From contig NZ_JBAJMW010000002.1 in the NCBI RefSeq assembly GCF_036881825.1, forward strand, positions 62,001 to 126,000: a DNA stretch of 64,000 bases. Reading direction: 5' to 3'. The DNA is from Tersicoccus mangrovi. Lineage in GTDB: Bacteria; Actinomycetota; Actinomycetes; Actinomycetales; Micrococcaceae. A model generated the notes under the pieces. The model was not told where the DNA came from and did not search any database. It was given only the letters and a program-made list of their open reading frames with translations. Each line of letters starts with the position of its first letter. Within the stretch, counting starts at the first letter, position 1. Both the position numbers and the translations under genes were made by a program. Shown here one piece after another: positions 8,881 to 17,596 of this stretch.

Positions 8881-10016
8881 GCGACCACCTTCCATCCTCG
8901 GCCGGTCAAGTCCTCGACCAGCGACTGCTTCTTCGACGGCAGCACGGCGATCTCCACCATGCCGACCGGCAGGCCCGCGGAGTGCCCGAGCCGCATGTCC
9001 TCCAGGTTCACGTCCAGCTGCCCGATCTCCGTCAGCAGCAGGGCGATCTGGCCCGGTTTGTCGTCCACGAGCACGGTCAGCCACGCGAACTGCTGCGCCG
9101 GCCCGCCGTGCTTGCCGGGGATCCGGGCCTGCCCGACGTTGCCCTCCGAGATCAGCTGCGCCATGTCCAGGCGCGCGCCGGGCGCGGTGGGCGCGCGCAG
9201 GGTGGAGAGCAGCCGCTCGATGTCGGCGCGCATCCCCTCCAGCGGCTCCACCAGGTGGCCGGCGTTGGCGCCGAGGATCTGCACCCACAGGCCCGGGTCG
9301 CTCGCGGCGATCCGGGTGACGTCCCGCAGCCCCTGCCCGGCCAGCGCCAGGGACGCCGCGGGGGTGTCCTGCAGGCGGCTGGCCAGCAGGGACGAGACGA
9401 CCTGCGGCAGGTGCGAGACAAGGGCGACGGCCTCGTCGTGCGCGGCCGGCTCCATCGTGGTGACGATGCCGCCCAGGTCCATGGCCAGCGACGTGACCGT
9501 GCGGTACGCGTGCGGGTCGAGGTCGTCGTGCGGGCAGATGACCCACGGTGCCGAGGTGAACAGCTCCGCCCGGGCGGACACGGCGCCGGAGCGCTCGCGG
9601 CCGGCCATCGGGTGGGAGCCGACGTAGCGGCGCACGTCCACGGCGTCGTCGTCCCCGGTCGATGCCGCGGCGGCCGCCCGGACCTCGTCGAGGACGGCGG
9701 TCTTGACACTGGCGACGTCGGTGACGACGGCGTGCGGCCAGCGGCGCAGCGCCTGCACGACGAGGCTGCCGCACACGTCCGGCGGGGCGCCGATGACGAC
9801 GAGTTCCGGCGCGAGGTCCGCCGGGGCGTCGGCGAGCGGCACCCCGGCGGCGATGTCCGTGGCGACGGCCTCCGCCGACGGCGACGCGTCGGAGAGGTAG
9901 ACGTCGATGCCGCGCGACCGCAGGCCGAGGCCCACGCTCGCGCCGAGCAGCCCGGTCCCGACGACGAGGACGGGGCCGTGCAGGTGGGCGGACTTCTTCA
10001 GCAGCGCCGGGTTCAT
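8877..10016 (-). CDS. tyrA: Prephenate dehydrogenase with C-terminal ACT domain
   Basis: NAD-dependent oxidative decarboxylation of prephenate to 4-hydroxyphenylpyruvate, the committed step to tyrosine. N-terminal Rossmann motif GTGLLG at residues 20-25, central helical dimer domain with the catalytic region GSHPMAGRERSG (His in SHPMAG), and a C-terminal ACT domain from about residue 305 (AWLTVLVDDKPGQIALLLTE) that probably gives tyrosine feedback control. 379 aa. Ends in the GTGA overlap with cmk; starts 9 bp after the rluB stop, so it is likely co-transcribed with rluB. Confidence 0.95.
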   Translation of the reverse strand: MNPALLKKSAHLHGPVLVVGTGLLGASVGLGLRSRGIDVYLSDASPSAEAVATDIAAGVPLADAPADLAPELVVIGAPPDVCGSLVVQALRRWPHAVVTDVASVKTAVLDEVRAAAAASTGDDDAVDVRRYVGSHPMAGRERSGAVSARAELFTSAPWVICPHDDLDPHAYRTVTSLAMDLGGIVTTMEPAAHDEAVALVSHLPQVVSSLLASRLQDTPAASLALAGQGLRDVTRIAASDPGLWVQILGANAGHLVEPLEGMRADIERLLSTLRAPTAPGARLDMAQLISEGNVGQARIPGKHGGPAQQFAWLTVLVDDKPGQIALLLTEIGQLDVNLEDMRLGHSAGLPVGMVEIAVLPSKKQSLVEDLTGRGWKVVA

Positions 10017-10025
10017 CCGCGTCGC

Positions 10026-11558
10026 CTACAGCCCGACGGAGGCGAGCAGGACGCCGGCCTCCTGCCGGCCCAGCGCCCGGATGGAGCCCTGCTTCTGGTC
10101 GCCGAGCGCGATGGGGCCCAGCTTGACCCGCACGAGCCGCAGCACCGGGAACCCGACCGCGTCGAACAGTCGGCGGACGATCCGGTTGCGGCCCGAGTGG
10201 AGCACGACCTCGATGAGCACGTGACCCGGCGTCGAGTCGATCAGCCGGAACGAGTCGACCTTCGCCAGGCCGTCCTCGAGCTCGATGCCGGCCTTCATCT
10301 GTGCGCCGACGCCCTTGGGCAGCGGGCCGCGGACCTGCACGAGGTAGGTCTTCGGCACCTCGAACGACGGGTGGGTGAGCCGGTTGGCCAGCTCGCCGTC
10401 GTTGGTCAGCAGCAGCAGCCCCTCGGTCGAGACGTCCAGCCGGCCGACGTGGAAGAGCCGCTCGGGGGTGTCCTTGAGGAAGTTCGAGATGGCGGGCCGG
10501 CCCTCGGGGTCGTCCATGGTGGAGACGACGCCGGCGGGCTTGTTGAAGACGAGGTAGCGCAGGGTCTCATCGACCTGGATGCGGATGCCGTCGACGTGGA
10601 TGGTCGACCGCTGCGGGTCGACGCGGATGCCGAGCTCGCGCACGATCTGGCCGTCGACCTCGACGCGGCCGGCCTCGATCATCTCCTCGCAGACGCGCCG
10701 CGAGGCGACGCCGGCGTGGGCCATGATCTTCTGCAGCCGCTCGCCGTCCTTGCTGTGGAGGCGCTCGGGGCGGGCCAGGGGGCCGGACGGCGGCGCGGTC
10801 GCGCTGCCGCGGTGCTTGGGGGCGTGCGCCTTGGGGGCCTTGGCGGGCTTGACGTCCTGGCCGAACCGCTCGTTGCCGAACGGCTTGGCGGTCCGGCCGT
10901 CGCCGGGCTTCACGCGGGCGGCACCGGGCTTGCCCGCGCCGAACTTCGCGGCGCCACCGGGCCGGGCGGGGCGGCCGCCGGTCGTGCGCCGGTCGCCGGT
11001 CGGGCGGCCGCCGCGGCGGTCGTCGGCGGAGCGGCCGCCGGTGGAGCGGTCGCCGAAGCCGCGGCGGTCGTCAGTGGAGCGGCCGCCGTCGGGGCGCCCG
11101 CCGAAGCCGCGGGCCTCGTCGTCGCGGCCGTAGCGGTCACCGGTGCCGCGCTGGCCACCGGTGCGCGGGGCGCCGGAACGGGGAGCACCTGCACGCTGCC
11201 CTGCGGCACCACGTCCGGCACCGCTGCGGCCCGCATCGCCGAACCGGGGCGCGCCGTCGCGGTCGCCGGAACGGCCGTAGCCGTCACCGGAACCCGAGCG
11301 GCCTCCGGAGGAACGCGGTGCGCCGTCGCCGCCCGAACGGCCGTAGCCCTCGCTCGAACGTCCCGCGCCCGAGCCGGAACGGCCGTAGCCGTCACCGGAA
11401 CCCGAGCGGGACCCGGAGGAACGCGGTGCGGACGAGCGGGGGTTCGAGGAACGGGGGTTCGACGAACGCGAAGCGGAGTTCCGGCCGGAGCCGGATGCCG
11501 AGTCGCCTCGACGGCGGTTGGCCTCCCGGCCCGCGCCGGAAGCTGGCGGCTGAGTCAT
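10026..11558 (-). CDS. rluB: 23S rRNA pseudouridine synthase RluB-like, with long RGS-rich N-terminus
   Basis: Isomerises a uridine in 23S rRNA (RluB/E/F/RsuA family). The enzyme part starts near residue 270 with an S4 RNA-binding domain (RLQKIMAHAGVASRR), then the catalytic motif GRLDVSTEGLLLLT, whose Asp (about 374) attacks the uridine, and a conserved RNRIVRRLFDAVGFPV end. The first ~250 residues are a low-complexity Ser/Gly/Arg region with repeats of GSGDGYGRSG, RSSNPRSS and RSADDRRG type, much longer than in typical RluB (about 250 aa total). Such tails usually bind RNA or phase-separate; that is inference. Its promoter must lie in the repeat-bearing gap to the right. In most actinobacteria scpB is immediately upstream; here a 6-kb block separates them. 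Confidence 0.93.
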   Translation of the reverse strand: MTQPPASGAGREANRRRGDSASGSGRNSASRSSNPRSSNPRSSAPRSSGSRSGSGDGYGRSGSGAGRSSEGYGRSGGDGAPRSSGGRSGSGDGYGRSGDRDGAPRFGDAGRSGAGRGAAGQRAGAPRSGAPRTGGQRGTGDRYGRDDEARGFGGRPDGGRSTDDRRGFGDRSTGGRSADDRRGGRPTGDRRTTGGRPARPGGAAKFGAGKPGAARVKPGDGRTAKPFGNERFGQDVKPAKAPKAHAPKHRGSATAPPSGPLARPERLHSKDGERLQKIMAHAGVASRRVCEEMIEAGRVEVDGQIVRELGIRVDPQRSTIHVDGIRIQVDETLRYLVFNKPAGVVSTMDDPEGRPAISNFLKDTPERLFHVGRLDVSTEGLLLLTNDGELANRLTHPSFEVPKTYLVQVRGPLPKGVGAQMKAGIELEDGLAKVDSFRLIDSTPGHVLIEVVLHSGRNRIVRRLFDAVGFPVLRLVRVKLGPIALGDQKQGSIRALGRQEAGVLLASVGL

Positions 11559-11770
11559 GGTGCTGCCTCACAGACAAATGGGGTGGAGTGTCCGGCTCAT
11601 CGGCCGGCAGGAGATGCGCCCCGATCACGGCCGGGGCAGATGCGGCCGCGTACGACCACCCTCCACTGTATCGCGAGGCCAACGGTGCGAGGCGGGTACG
11701 GACTGACGGGTGCGTCACCTGACGGCGAGCGCCGTCGACATCGCCGCATCCTCACCGAATGCGCCCACCC

Positions 11771-11912
11771 GCGCCGAGTGGACCGATAGCGCACCCACTT
11801 CGGACAGATGACGACATCACCCGCCCACTCGACGACGGGAGCGCGCCGAGTGGACCGATAGCGCACCCGGCCGGTCGAACGACGACATCACCCGCCCACT
11901 CGACGACGGGAG
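11771..11912. repeat. Two tandem 70-72-bp hairpin repeats C
   Basis: Unit 1 is 11771-11842 and unit 2 is 11843-11912, followed by the first bases of a third (gcgctgag). Both units share gcgccgagtggaccgatagc at the left and gacgacatcacccgcccactc at the right, differing mainly in a 13-nt centre. Each has inverted ends cgagtgg / ccactcg. The gap 11559-12041 otherwise contains only weak dyads and the promoter of the ThDP enzyme. Confidence 0.82.
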
Positions 11913-11968
11913 CGCGCTGAGCTACCTCGCCCGGAAACCCGGCGGCTCCGCCCGACTACCCACGACCC

Positions 11969-11997
11969 TTGGCCCGGCGGACCGGACTGGCTAGGGT
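11969..11997 (+). promoter_or_regulatory. Candidate sigma-70-type promoter of the ThDP enzyme
   Basis: ttggcc at 11969-11974 and tagggt at 11992-11997, separated by 17 bp, about 45 bp before the start codon. TAGGGT-type -10 elements are common in actinomycetes. Confidence 0.42.
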
Positions 11998-12041
11998 CGA
12001 AGCGAGGACGTCCGTAAGCATGCTGAGGACCAGGAGGAACC

Positions 12042-13850
12042 ATGGCGACCGTCAGCGACTTCGTCATCGAGCGGCTCATCGAGTGGGATCTGCACCAGTG
12101 GTACGGCTACCCCGGCGACGGCATCGGCGGCTTCGACGGCGCCCTCGACAAGGCGCAGAAGGACGGCAAGGATTTCCGGTACATCCGTCCGACCCACGAG
12201 GAGATCGCCGCCTTCATGGCGTGCGCCCACGCCAAGTTCACCGGTGAGGTCGGCGTCTGCGTCGCCACCTCGGGACCCGGCGCCATCCACCTGCTCAACG
12301 GGCTCTACGACGCGAAGATGGACCATCAGCCGGTCGTCGCCATCGTCGGGCAACAGGCCCGGGTCGCGATCGGCAGCGACTACCAGCAGCAGATCGACCT
12401 GGAGCGGATCTTCCAGGACGTCGCCGGATACGTCGAGACGGTGACGACGCCGATGCAGGCGCAGCTGGTGATCGACCGCGCCGTCCGGATCGCCAGGGCG
12501 GAGCGGTGCCCCACCGTCGTCATCCTGCCCGCCGACGTGCAACGGCTGGCCATGGAGGAGCCCAAGCTCGAGCACTTCGTCTCCCGCACCGGCGTCGGCC
12601 ACCCCTCGACCGCCGTCGTCCCGCCCCGCGAGGAGCTCGAGCGAGCGGCCGCGGTGCTGAACGCCGGGTCGAAGGTCGCGATGCTGGTCGGGCAAGGGGC
12701 GCGGGGCGCCACCGACGAGGTGCTCGCCGTCGCGGAGACCCTCGGCGCCGGGATCGTCACGACGCTGCTCGGCAAGGACGTGATCCCGGGCGACGTCCCG
12801 TTCCACACGCAGCAGTCGGGTCTGCTCGGGTCCAAGCCCAGCTACGACACGCTGATGGACTGCGACACCCTCTTCCTCGTGGGCGCCAACTTCCCCTACG
12901 GCGAGTTCCTGCCGAAGACGGGGCAGGCGCGCGGCGTGCAGATCGACCTCGTGCCGGCGAACCTGAGCCTGCGCTACCCGATGGAGGTCAACCTGCTCGG
13001 GGACGCCAAGGCCACGCTCGCCGCGCTGCGCGAGCACCTGCAACGCGCCGAGGACCGCAGCTGGCAGGACGGCATCGTCAAGGCCATGGCCACGTGGAGG
13101 GAGACCCTCGCCGCCTCCGCGGACACCGAGGCGGAGCGCGTCAACCCGCGCCACGTCTTCCACACCCTCAACGAACGGCTGCCGCAGAACAGCATCGTGA
13201 CCGCCGACGCCGGCAGCACCGCCGATTGGTACGGGCAGCACATCGCGCTCGGCCGCGGCATGGACGGCAGCCTCTCGGGCAGTCTCGCGTCCATGCTCGC
13301 CTCGATGCCGTACGCCCTCGCTGCGAAGTTCGCCCACCCGGACCGGCCCGTCGTGTGCACGATCGGCGACGGTGCCTTCCAGATGCTCGGCATGAACGAG
13401 CTGATCACCGTCAAGCGGCACTGGAAGGAGTGGGCGGACCCGCGGTTCGTCGTGCTCGTCCTGCACAACGACGACCTCACCCAGGTCTCCTGGGAGATGC
13501 GCGAGGCCGGTGATCCCCGCTACGACACCAGCCAGCTCGTCGAGGACATGAACTACGCCGCGTACGCCGAGCTGCTCGGCCTCCGGGGTATCCGGGTGGA
13601 GACCAAGGACGACGTCGCCGCCGCGTGGGACGCCGCACTGGCGGCCGACCGGCCCGTCGTCATCGACGCCGTCACCGATCCCGACATCCCGCCGCTGCCG
13701 CCCCACATCAGCTTCACGGAGGCCAAGGGCTTCCTCTCGGCGCTGCTCAAGGGCGACCCGGCCGAGGGCGCCGTCGTCGTCGACTCCGGACGGCAGGTCG
13801 CGGCGCAGCTGTTCGCGAAGGCCAAGTCGGCGTTGACGCCGGGGAGCTGA
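12042..13850 (+). CDS. Thiamine-diphosphate-dependent enzyme, pyruvate oxidase-like
   Basis: Cytoplasmic ThDP enzyme of the acetolactate synthase / pyruvate oxidase / benzoylformate decarboxylase superfamily. The full three-domain layout is present: Pyr domain with the catalytic Glu in THEE (E53), central FAD/ADP-type domain (about 190-330), and PP domain with GDG at 442-444 followed by the Mg/ThDP loop ending VLHNDD. 602 aa matches the pyruvate oxidase group. The middle domain may bind FAD, but the sequence alone does not prove oxidase over decarboxylase activity. Start ATG 12042 has aggagg four nt upstream. Monocistronic, with a symmetrical hairpin right after it; part of the block inserted between rluB and scpB. 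Confidence 0.82.
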   Translation: MATVSDFVIERLIEWDLHQWYGYPGDGIGGFDGALDKAQKDGKDFRYIRPTHEEIAAFMACAHAKFTGEVGVCVATSGPGAIHLLNGLYDAKMDHQPVVAIVGQQARVAIGSDYQQQIDLERIFQDVAGYVETVTTPMQAQLVIDRAVRIARAERCPTVVILPADVQRLAMEEPKLEHFVSRTGVGHPSTAVVPPREELERAAAVLNAGSKVAMLVGQGARGATDEVLAVAETLGAGIVTTLLGKDVIPGDVPFHTQQSGLLGSKPSYDTLMDCDTLFLVGANFPYGEFLPKTGQARGVQIDLVPANLSLRYPMEVNLLGDAKATLAALREHLQRAEDRSWQDGIVKAMATWRETLAASADTEAERVNPRHVFHTLNERLPQNSIVTADAGSTADWYGQHIALGRGMDGSLSGSLASMLASMPYALAAKFAHPDRPVVCTIGDGAFQMLGMNELITVKRHWKEWADPRFVVLVLHNDDLTQVSWEMREAGDPRYDTSQLVEDMNYAAYAELLGLRGIRVETKDDVAAAWDAALAADRPVVIDAVTDPDIPPLPPHISFTEAKGFLSALLKGDPAEGAVVVDSGRQVAAQLFAKAKSALTPGS

Positions 13851-13881
13851 AGTCGCGCGGTGCCGGGCGTGCCGTCGCGTC

Positions 13882-13936
13882 GACTATTCGATTTCGCTTG
13901 TTTCGAGCCCCGTGAAACCCCAGAAATCGAATAGTC
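13882..13936. terminator. Perfect 14-bp stem hairpin between convergent genes (element E)
   Basis: Arms gactattcgatttc (13882-13895) and gaaatcgaatagtc (13923-13936) pair perfectly; inside the 27-nt loop a second stem gtttc/gaaac encloses gagccccgt. It is AT-richer than its surroundings and overlaps the stop codon of the minus-strand neighbour, so it could end transcription from both sides. There is no U-tract beyond the stem. Confidence 0.6.
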
Positions 13937-15077
13937 AACGGGGGCGGGTGGTGGTCCCGACGGGTTGGGCCGCGTCCCACCAGTCGAGCACCCGCGTGGC
14001 GAAGAACGTCAGCCACGGGGACGGCTCGCCGACGGGCACGTCGACCTCGAACCACGCCTCCCCCGGGTGCCGCCGCTCCTGCAGCCACCGGCCGTCCGGC
14101 TGGCGGGCGTCGCGGATGACGGCGACCGCGTCGGCCATCCGCGGGTCGGGCGGCGTGCCGTCGGCCAACGACGCCGCGCGGAAGTGGTCGGCCGCGTTCA
14201 AGGCCGTGTAGACCCAGCGGAACGGGTAGGCGAAGCAGTCGACCCAGGGGCCGACCCGCTCGCCCGTCGTCGCCCGGTAGAGCAGTCGCCGCTGCAGCAG
14301 GTACTCCTCGCCGGCGTGCCGGGCCGCGGTCACGGCCTCGTCGCCGCCGGTCAGGCACTGCCAGGCCAGCAGCCCCTTCACGCTGTTCAGCGTCGAGTGG
14401 AACGACGCGCGCGTCGAGCCCTCGACCCACTCGCAGTTCCACCCGCCCTCGGGCTGCTGGTGCTCGACGAACCAGCGCGCCAGGTCGCTCATGTCCACGC
14501 CGAGCCACGCGCCGTTGGCCAGGGTGAAGCCGTTGATGCAGCAGTCGACCTCGCCGTCCCAGTAGGGCAGGTCCTCGTACTCCCAGCGGCTGTTCGCGGC
14601 GAGCTTCTCGGCGGTCCCGTCGAGCGCGGCGGCGTCGAGCCCCCACTCCCGCAGGGCCACCAGGCTCCACGTCGTCGCCGTGTAGGGCTGTCCGGACCAC
14701 GCGCTGTCCTGCTCCGGCTCGGCGTCGGAGGACGGCGAATCGTCGGCGGTGGACGCGTCGTCGGCACCGGACGCCGCTGCGTCGCCGGCGGAAGCCGCCT
14801 CGGAGGTGGATGAGTCGGTCGGTGCCGCCGCGGCCTGCTCCCGCTCCCGGGCCTGCATCTGTTCGACGAAAGCCTTCGGGAAGTACGCGCCGCCGGCCCA
14901 CTGCCCGTCCTCGTCCTGGTGGGCCAGCATCGCGGCGCCGAACCCCTCGGTCGCCACCCGGGCACGCGTCGCCTGCCACACCGTCGGCGGCGCACCGGCG
15001 AGGTCGCGTTCGACCTGCCAGCGCAGCGTCGGGTCGGTGTCGAGCAGCCAGTCCAGCAGGGCAGCGTCAGTCGCCAT
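13935..15077 (-). CDS. Squalene-cyclase-like (terpenoid cyclase fold) protein, unknown function
   Basis: All-helical alpha/alpha-barrel protein resembling the squalene cyclase / prenyltransferase superfamily: repeated Trp-Gly-aromatic units such as QPEGGWNCEWVEGSTRASF, DCCINGFTLANGAW and a final QPDGRWLQERRHPG. It lacks a visible class II cyclase DxDD acid motif, so terpene cyclisation is doubtful; small actinobacterial relatives are uncharacterised. Start set at ATG 15077 (MATDAALLDWLL); the upstream 17 codons read as a basic leader. About residues 75-130 form an acidic Ala/Ser/Asp linker (many D, S, T) inserted between the first helices and the barrel, which looks like an intrinsically disordered expansion. 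380 aa. Confidence 0.66.
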   Translation of the reverse strand: MATDAALLDWLLDTDPTLRWQVERDLAGAPPTVWQATRARVATEGFGAAMLAHQDEDGQWAGGAYFPKAFVEQMQAREREQAAAAPTDSSTSEAASAGDAAASGADDASTADDSPSSDAEPEQDSAWSGQPYTATTWSLVALREWGLDAAALDGTAEKLAANSRWEYEDLPYWDGEVDCCINGFTLANGAWLGVDMSDLARWFVEHQQPEGGWNCEWVEGSTRASFHSTLNSVKGLLAWQCLTGGDEAVTAARHAGEEYLLQRRLLYRATTGERVGPWVDCFAYPFRWVYTALNAADHFRAASLADGTPPDPRMADAVAVIRDARQPDGRWLQERRHPGEAWFEVDVPVGEPSPWLTFFATRVLDWWDAAQPVGTTTRPR

Positions 15078-15146
15078 GCCGGACAGGCTACGGGGCCGGA
15101 CGGCCCCGCGAGAAGGGGTCCGCCCCACAAGAAGGGCCCGGCCGGG

Positions 15147-15818
15147 TCACGTCAACTCGGTGACCCTCCCGTGGTCGATCCGCAGGCGCCGCTGCGCCCG
15201 GCGCGCGAGCGACGAGTCGTGGGTGACCATGATCAGCGTCAGCCCGACGTCGCCCCACTGCCGCTCGAGCAGGCCCATGATGTCGTCGCGCATGGCCTCG
15301 TCCAGGTTTCCCGTCGGCTCGTCGGCCAGCAGGACCGAGGGCCGCTTGACGAGCGCCCGGGCGATCGCGACCCGCTGCTGCTGGCCGCCGGACAGCTCGG
15401 AGGGCAGGTGGTCCGCGCGCTCGGCCAGGCCCACGTCGGCGAGCGCCTGCCGGGCCTTCTCCGCTCGGCCGGCGCGGTCGCCGTCGGTGACAACGAGCGC
15501 CGTCTCGACGTTCTGCGCCGCCGTGAGCGTGGGGATCAGGTTGAAGTTCTGGAACACGAAACCGATCTCCGTGGCCCGGATGCGGCCGAGCCGGGAGCCG
15601 GAGAGCCGCGCGAGGTCGTCCCCGCCGAAGTGGACGCTGCCCGAGCTCGGTCGGTCCAGGGCCCCGAGCATCTGCAGCAGCGTGCTCTTGCCGCCGCCGG
15701 TCGGCCCCTGGATGGCGACCATCTCGCCGGGCCGGATCGTCAGATCGACGCCGTCGAGCGCCCGGACGGACCGGCCCTGGTGCTGGTAGGTCTTGGTCAC
15801 GGACGCGAGTTCGTACAT
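15147..15818 (-). CDS. ABC transporter ATP-binding protein (MacB/LolD type)
   Basis: ATPase subunit for the adjacent FtsX/MacB-like permease, expected to drive export or envelope mechanotransmission. Walker A GPTGGGKST, Q-loop FQNFNLIP, signature LSGGQQQR, Walker B VLLADEPTGNLD and switch His in VTHD are all intact. 223 aa from ATG 15818. An in-frame GTG at 15950 overlaps the permease stop by 11 bp and would add a 44-residue Ser/Thr/Glu/Pro leader encoded by a 15-bp tandem repeat; the family normally begins just before MYELASVTKTY, so I kept the short form. Confidence 0.88.
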   Translation of the reverse strand: MYELASVTKTYQHQGRSVRALDGVDLTIRPGEMVAIQGPTGGGKSTLLQMLGALDRPSSGSVHFGGDDLARLSGSRLGRIRATEIGFVFQNFNLIPTLTAAQNVETALVVTDGDRAGRAEKARQALADVGLAERADHLPSELSGGQQQRVAIARALVKRPSVLLADEPTGNLDEAMRDDIMGLLERQWGDVGLTLIMVTHDSSLARRAQRRLRIDHGRVTELT

Positions 15819-15905
15819 GGCGGAGGTGGCTTCCTGACGAGCGGGCGGACGGGCCGGCAGGGGCGACGTCGACGCGCGAGACGGTTCGAAGGCTGACGTC
15901 GACGA

Positions 15906-15950
15906 GGGTTCAGTTGACAAGGGTTCAGTTGACCGGGGTTCAGTTGACAC
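15906..15950 (-). repeat. Three tandem copies of a 15-bp repeat
   Basis: gggttcagttgac plus two variable bases, repeated exactly three times (15906-15920, 15921-15935, 15936-15950). It spans the end of the permease and the stretch ahead of the ATPase gene. If translated from GTG 15950 it encodes STEPR-STEPL-STEPS; the permease stop codon lies in the last unit. Confidence 0.85.
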
Positions 15951-17472
15951 TGCGCAACGCCTCCGAGGGGCTCAGGCGAGCGGCACGCCACCCGCCGATG
16001 GCACCGGCGAGCAGGCCGCCGAGCACGGCGAGGCCGACGGCGCCGAGGACGATCCATACGCTGACCGGCGCGTGCAGCACGACGTTGTTGGCCTGCTGGG
16101 CGAGGGCGCCGCCGAAGCGGCCGCCTCCCCCGCCGCCGAAGCCGCCGCCTCCGCCTCCGTAGCCGCCCGCGGCGCCGGCGGCGCGCTGGACCCCGCCGCC
16201 GGTCGCGGCCCGGGACACGTTGGCTCCGAGCGTCGGGCCGACGAGGGTGATGACGAGCGCGGCCACGAGCCCGAGCGCGACCCCGACGACGCCGCCGATC
16301 AGCCCCTGCGCCAGGGACTCGCCGGCCACCTGGCGGGTGATGCGCCCGTTGGACCAGCCGATCGCCTTGAGGGTGCCGAACTCGCGGGTGCGGCGGCTGA
16401 CGCCGGAGAGGGTGAACAGCACGGCGAGGGCGAACGCGGCCACCAGCAGCGCGATCGAGAGCCACAGGCCGAGGTTGGAGACCAGGCTGGCGGTGGTGCC
16501 GAGCGAGCCGGACACCGACGACGCGAGGTCGGCCTGCGTGTCCACGGTCGCGGCGGGCATCGCCTTCTGGAGGGACTGCTGTACCTGGGCGATGTCGGAG
16601 GACGACGCCGCCTGCACGTAGACGTTCGTGATCTTGCCCGTCATCGACGCCAGCTTCTGCGCGGTGTCGAGTGGGACGTAGACATTGGTGGCGGTCGCGC
16701 TGTCGGCGGTGTTGGAGTGCACGATGCCGACCACGGTGAAGGTCGTGCTCGCGAGCGTGAGGGTGCTGCCGACCTTGAGGCTCTTGTCCGTCGCGTAGGC
16801 CGAGTCGATCACGGCGACGTGCTTGCCGTCGTCGGCCGCGGTGAGGGTCCGGCCCGACGTCAGTGTCGCGGCCGAGAGGGGCCCGAGGGCAGCGGCGGAC
16901 GGATCGAGGCCGGTCACGGAGAAGCTGTTGACGGAGAACGAGCTGCCGGCGCCGCCGCCGGTGCCCCCGGTCCCGGGACTCGCGCCCGCCCCTCCGCCGG
17001 ACCGGTATCCGCCGGTGCCGCCGGCGGCCTGGCCCTGCGTCCGGTCCGGCAGGGTGCCGCTGAAGCTGACGCTGGTCAACTCCAGGGTCGCCGCCGCGTT
17101 GGCCACGTGCGGGACGCCCTTGACGGACGCGAGAGCGGTGTCGGCGAACGCGGTCGACCCGCGCGTCGTCGTCAGGCGCGACTGCGAGATCTGGCGGGTG
17201 CCGTCGCTGCCGGCCTGCCCGGCGCCCTGGCCGAAGGCGAAACGGCCCTCGCCGCCGGTGCCCGGCGTCGGCGCGGTGGCCCGCTGCGTGACGGTGATAT
17301 CGGTGCCCACGCCGTAGACGGAGGACAGCACGGACGCCTGGGCGACCTTGACACCGCCCGCGAGCGCGTTGACGACGATGACGAGGGCGATGGCCAGCGC
17401 GAGACCGGTGGCGACGATGATGGTCTGCCGCCGGCGTCCGCCCAGCTCACGGCGCAGATAGGTGAAGTACAT
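15940..17472 (-). CDS. ABC transporter permease, FtsX/MacB family
   Basis: Membrane subunit with the MacB topology: helix 1 (TIIVATGLALAIALVIVVNAL), a large extracytoplasmic domain of about 270 residues, then three helices with the FtsX-domain signature SRRTREFGTLKAIGWS and a final GGWRAARLSPSEALRS. Two glycine-rich disordered stretches stand out: one in the periplasmic-type domain (about 140-190) and one between the last helices (about 430-465, nearly all Gly with Phe/Tyr/Arg). Start ATG 17472 has aggga five nt away; 510 aa. Forms an operon with the ATPase. Cargo unknown; antimicrobial peptide or envelope lipid export are the usual roles of relatives. Confidence 0.88.
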   Translation of the reverse strand: MYFTYLRRELGGRRRQTIIVATGLALAIALVIVVNALAGGVKVAQASVLSSVYGVGTDITVTQRATAPTPGTGGEGRFAFGQGAGQAGSDGTRQISQSRLTTTRGSTAFADTALASVKGVPHVANAAATLELTSVSFSGTLPDRTQGQAAGGTGGYRSGGGAGASPGTGGTGGGAGSSFSVNSFSVTGLDPSAAALGPLSAATLTSGRTLTAADDGKHVAVIDSAYATDKSLKVGSTLTLASTTFTVVGIVHSNTADSATATNVYVPLDTAQKLASMTGKITNVYVQAASSSDIAQVQQSLQKAMPAATVDTQADLASSVSGSLGTTASLVSNLGLWLSIALLVAAFALAVLFTLSGVSRRTREFGTLKAIGWSNGRITRQVAGESLAQGLIGGVVGVALGLVAALVITLVGPTLGANVSRAATGGGVQRAAGAAGGYGGGGGGFGGGGGGRFGGALAQQANNVVLHAPVSVWIVLGAVGLAVLGGLLAGAIGGWRAARLSPSEALRSVN

Positions 17473-17517
17473 CGGATCCCTTCGAGTGAACCTGTGATTC
17501 ACCCGAAAGCTATGGCC

Positions 17518-17544
17518 TGCACTTTCGAGCTGCCTGCAGTGCAG
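17518..17544. promoter_or_regulatory. Inverted repeat upstream of the ABC exporter operon
   Basis: ctgcac (17518-17523) and gtgcag (17539-17544) form a dyad with 15-bp spacing, 46 bp upstream of the permease start and in the short gap to scpB. A possible operator or promoter element; no regulator gene adjoins it. Confidence 0.3.
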
Positions 17545-17596
17545 TTATGCCAGCGCTGTGAAGCTGCTGTGACTCGTGGCGATCCGAGCCGGAGGG

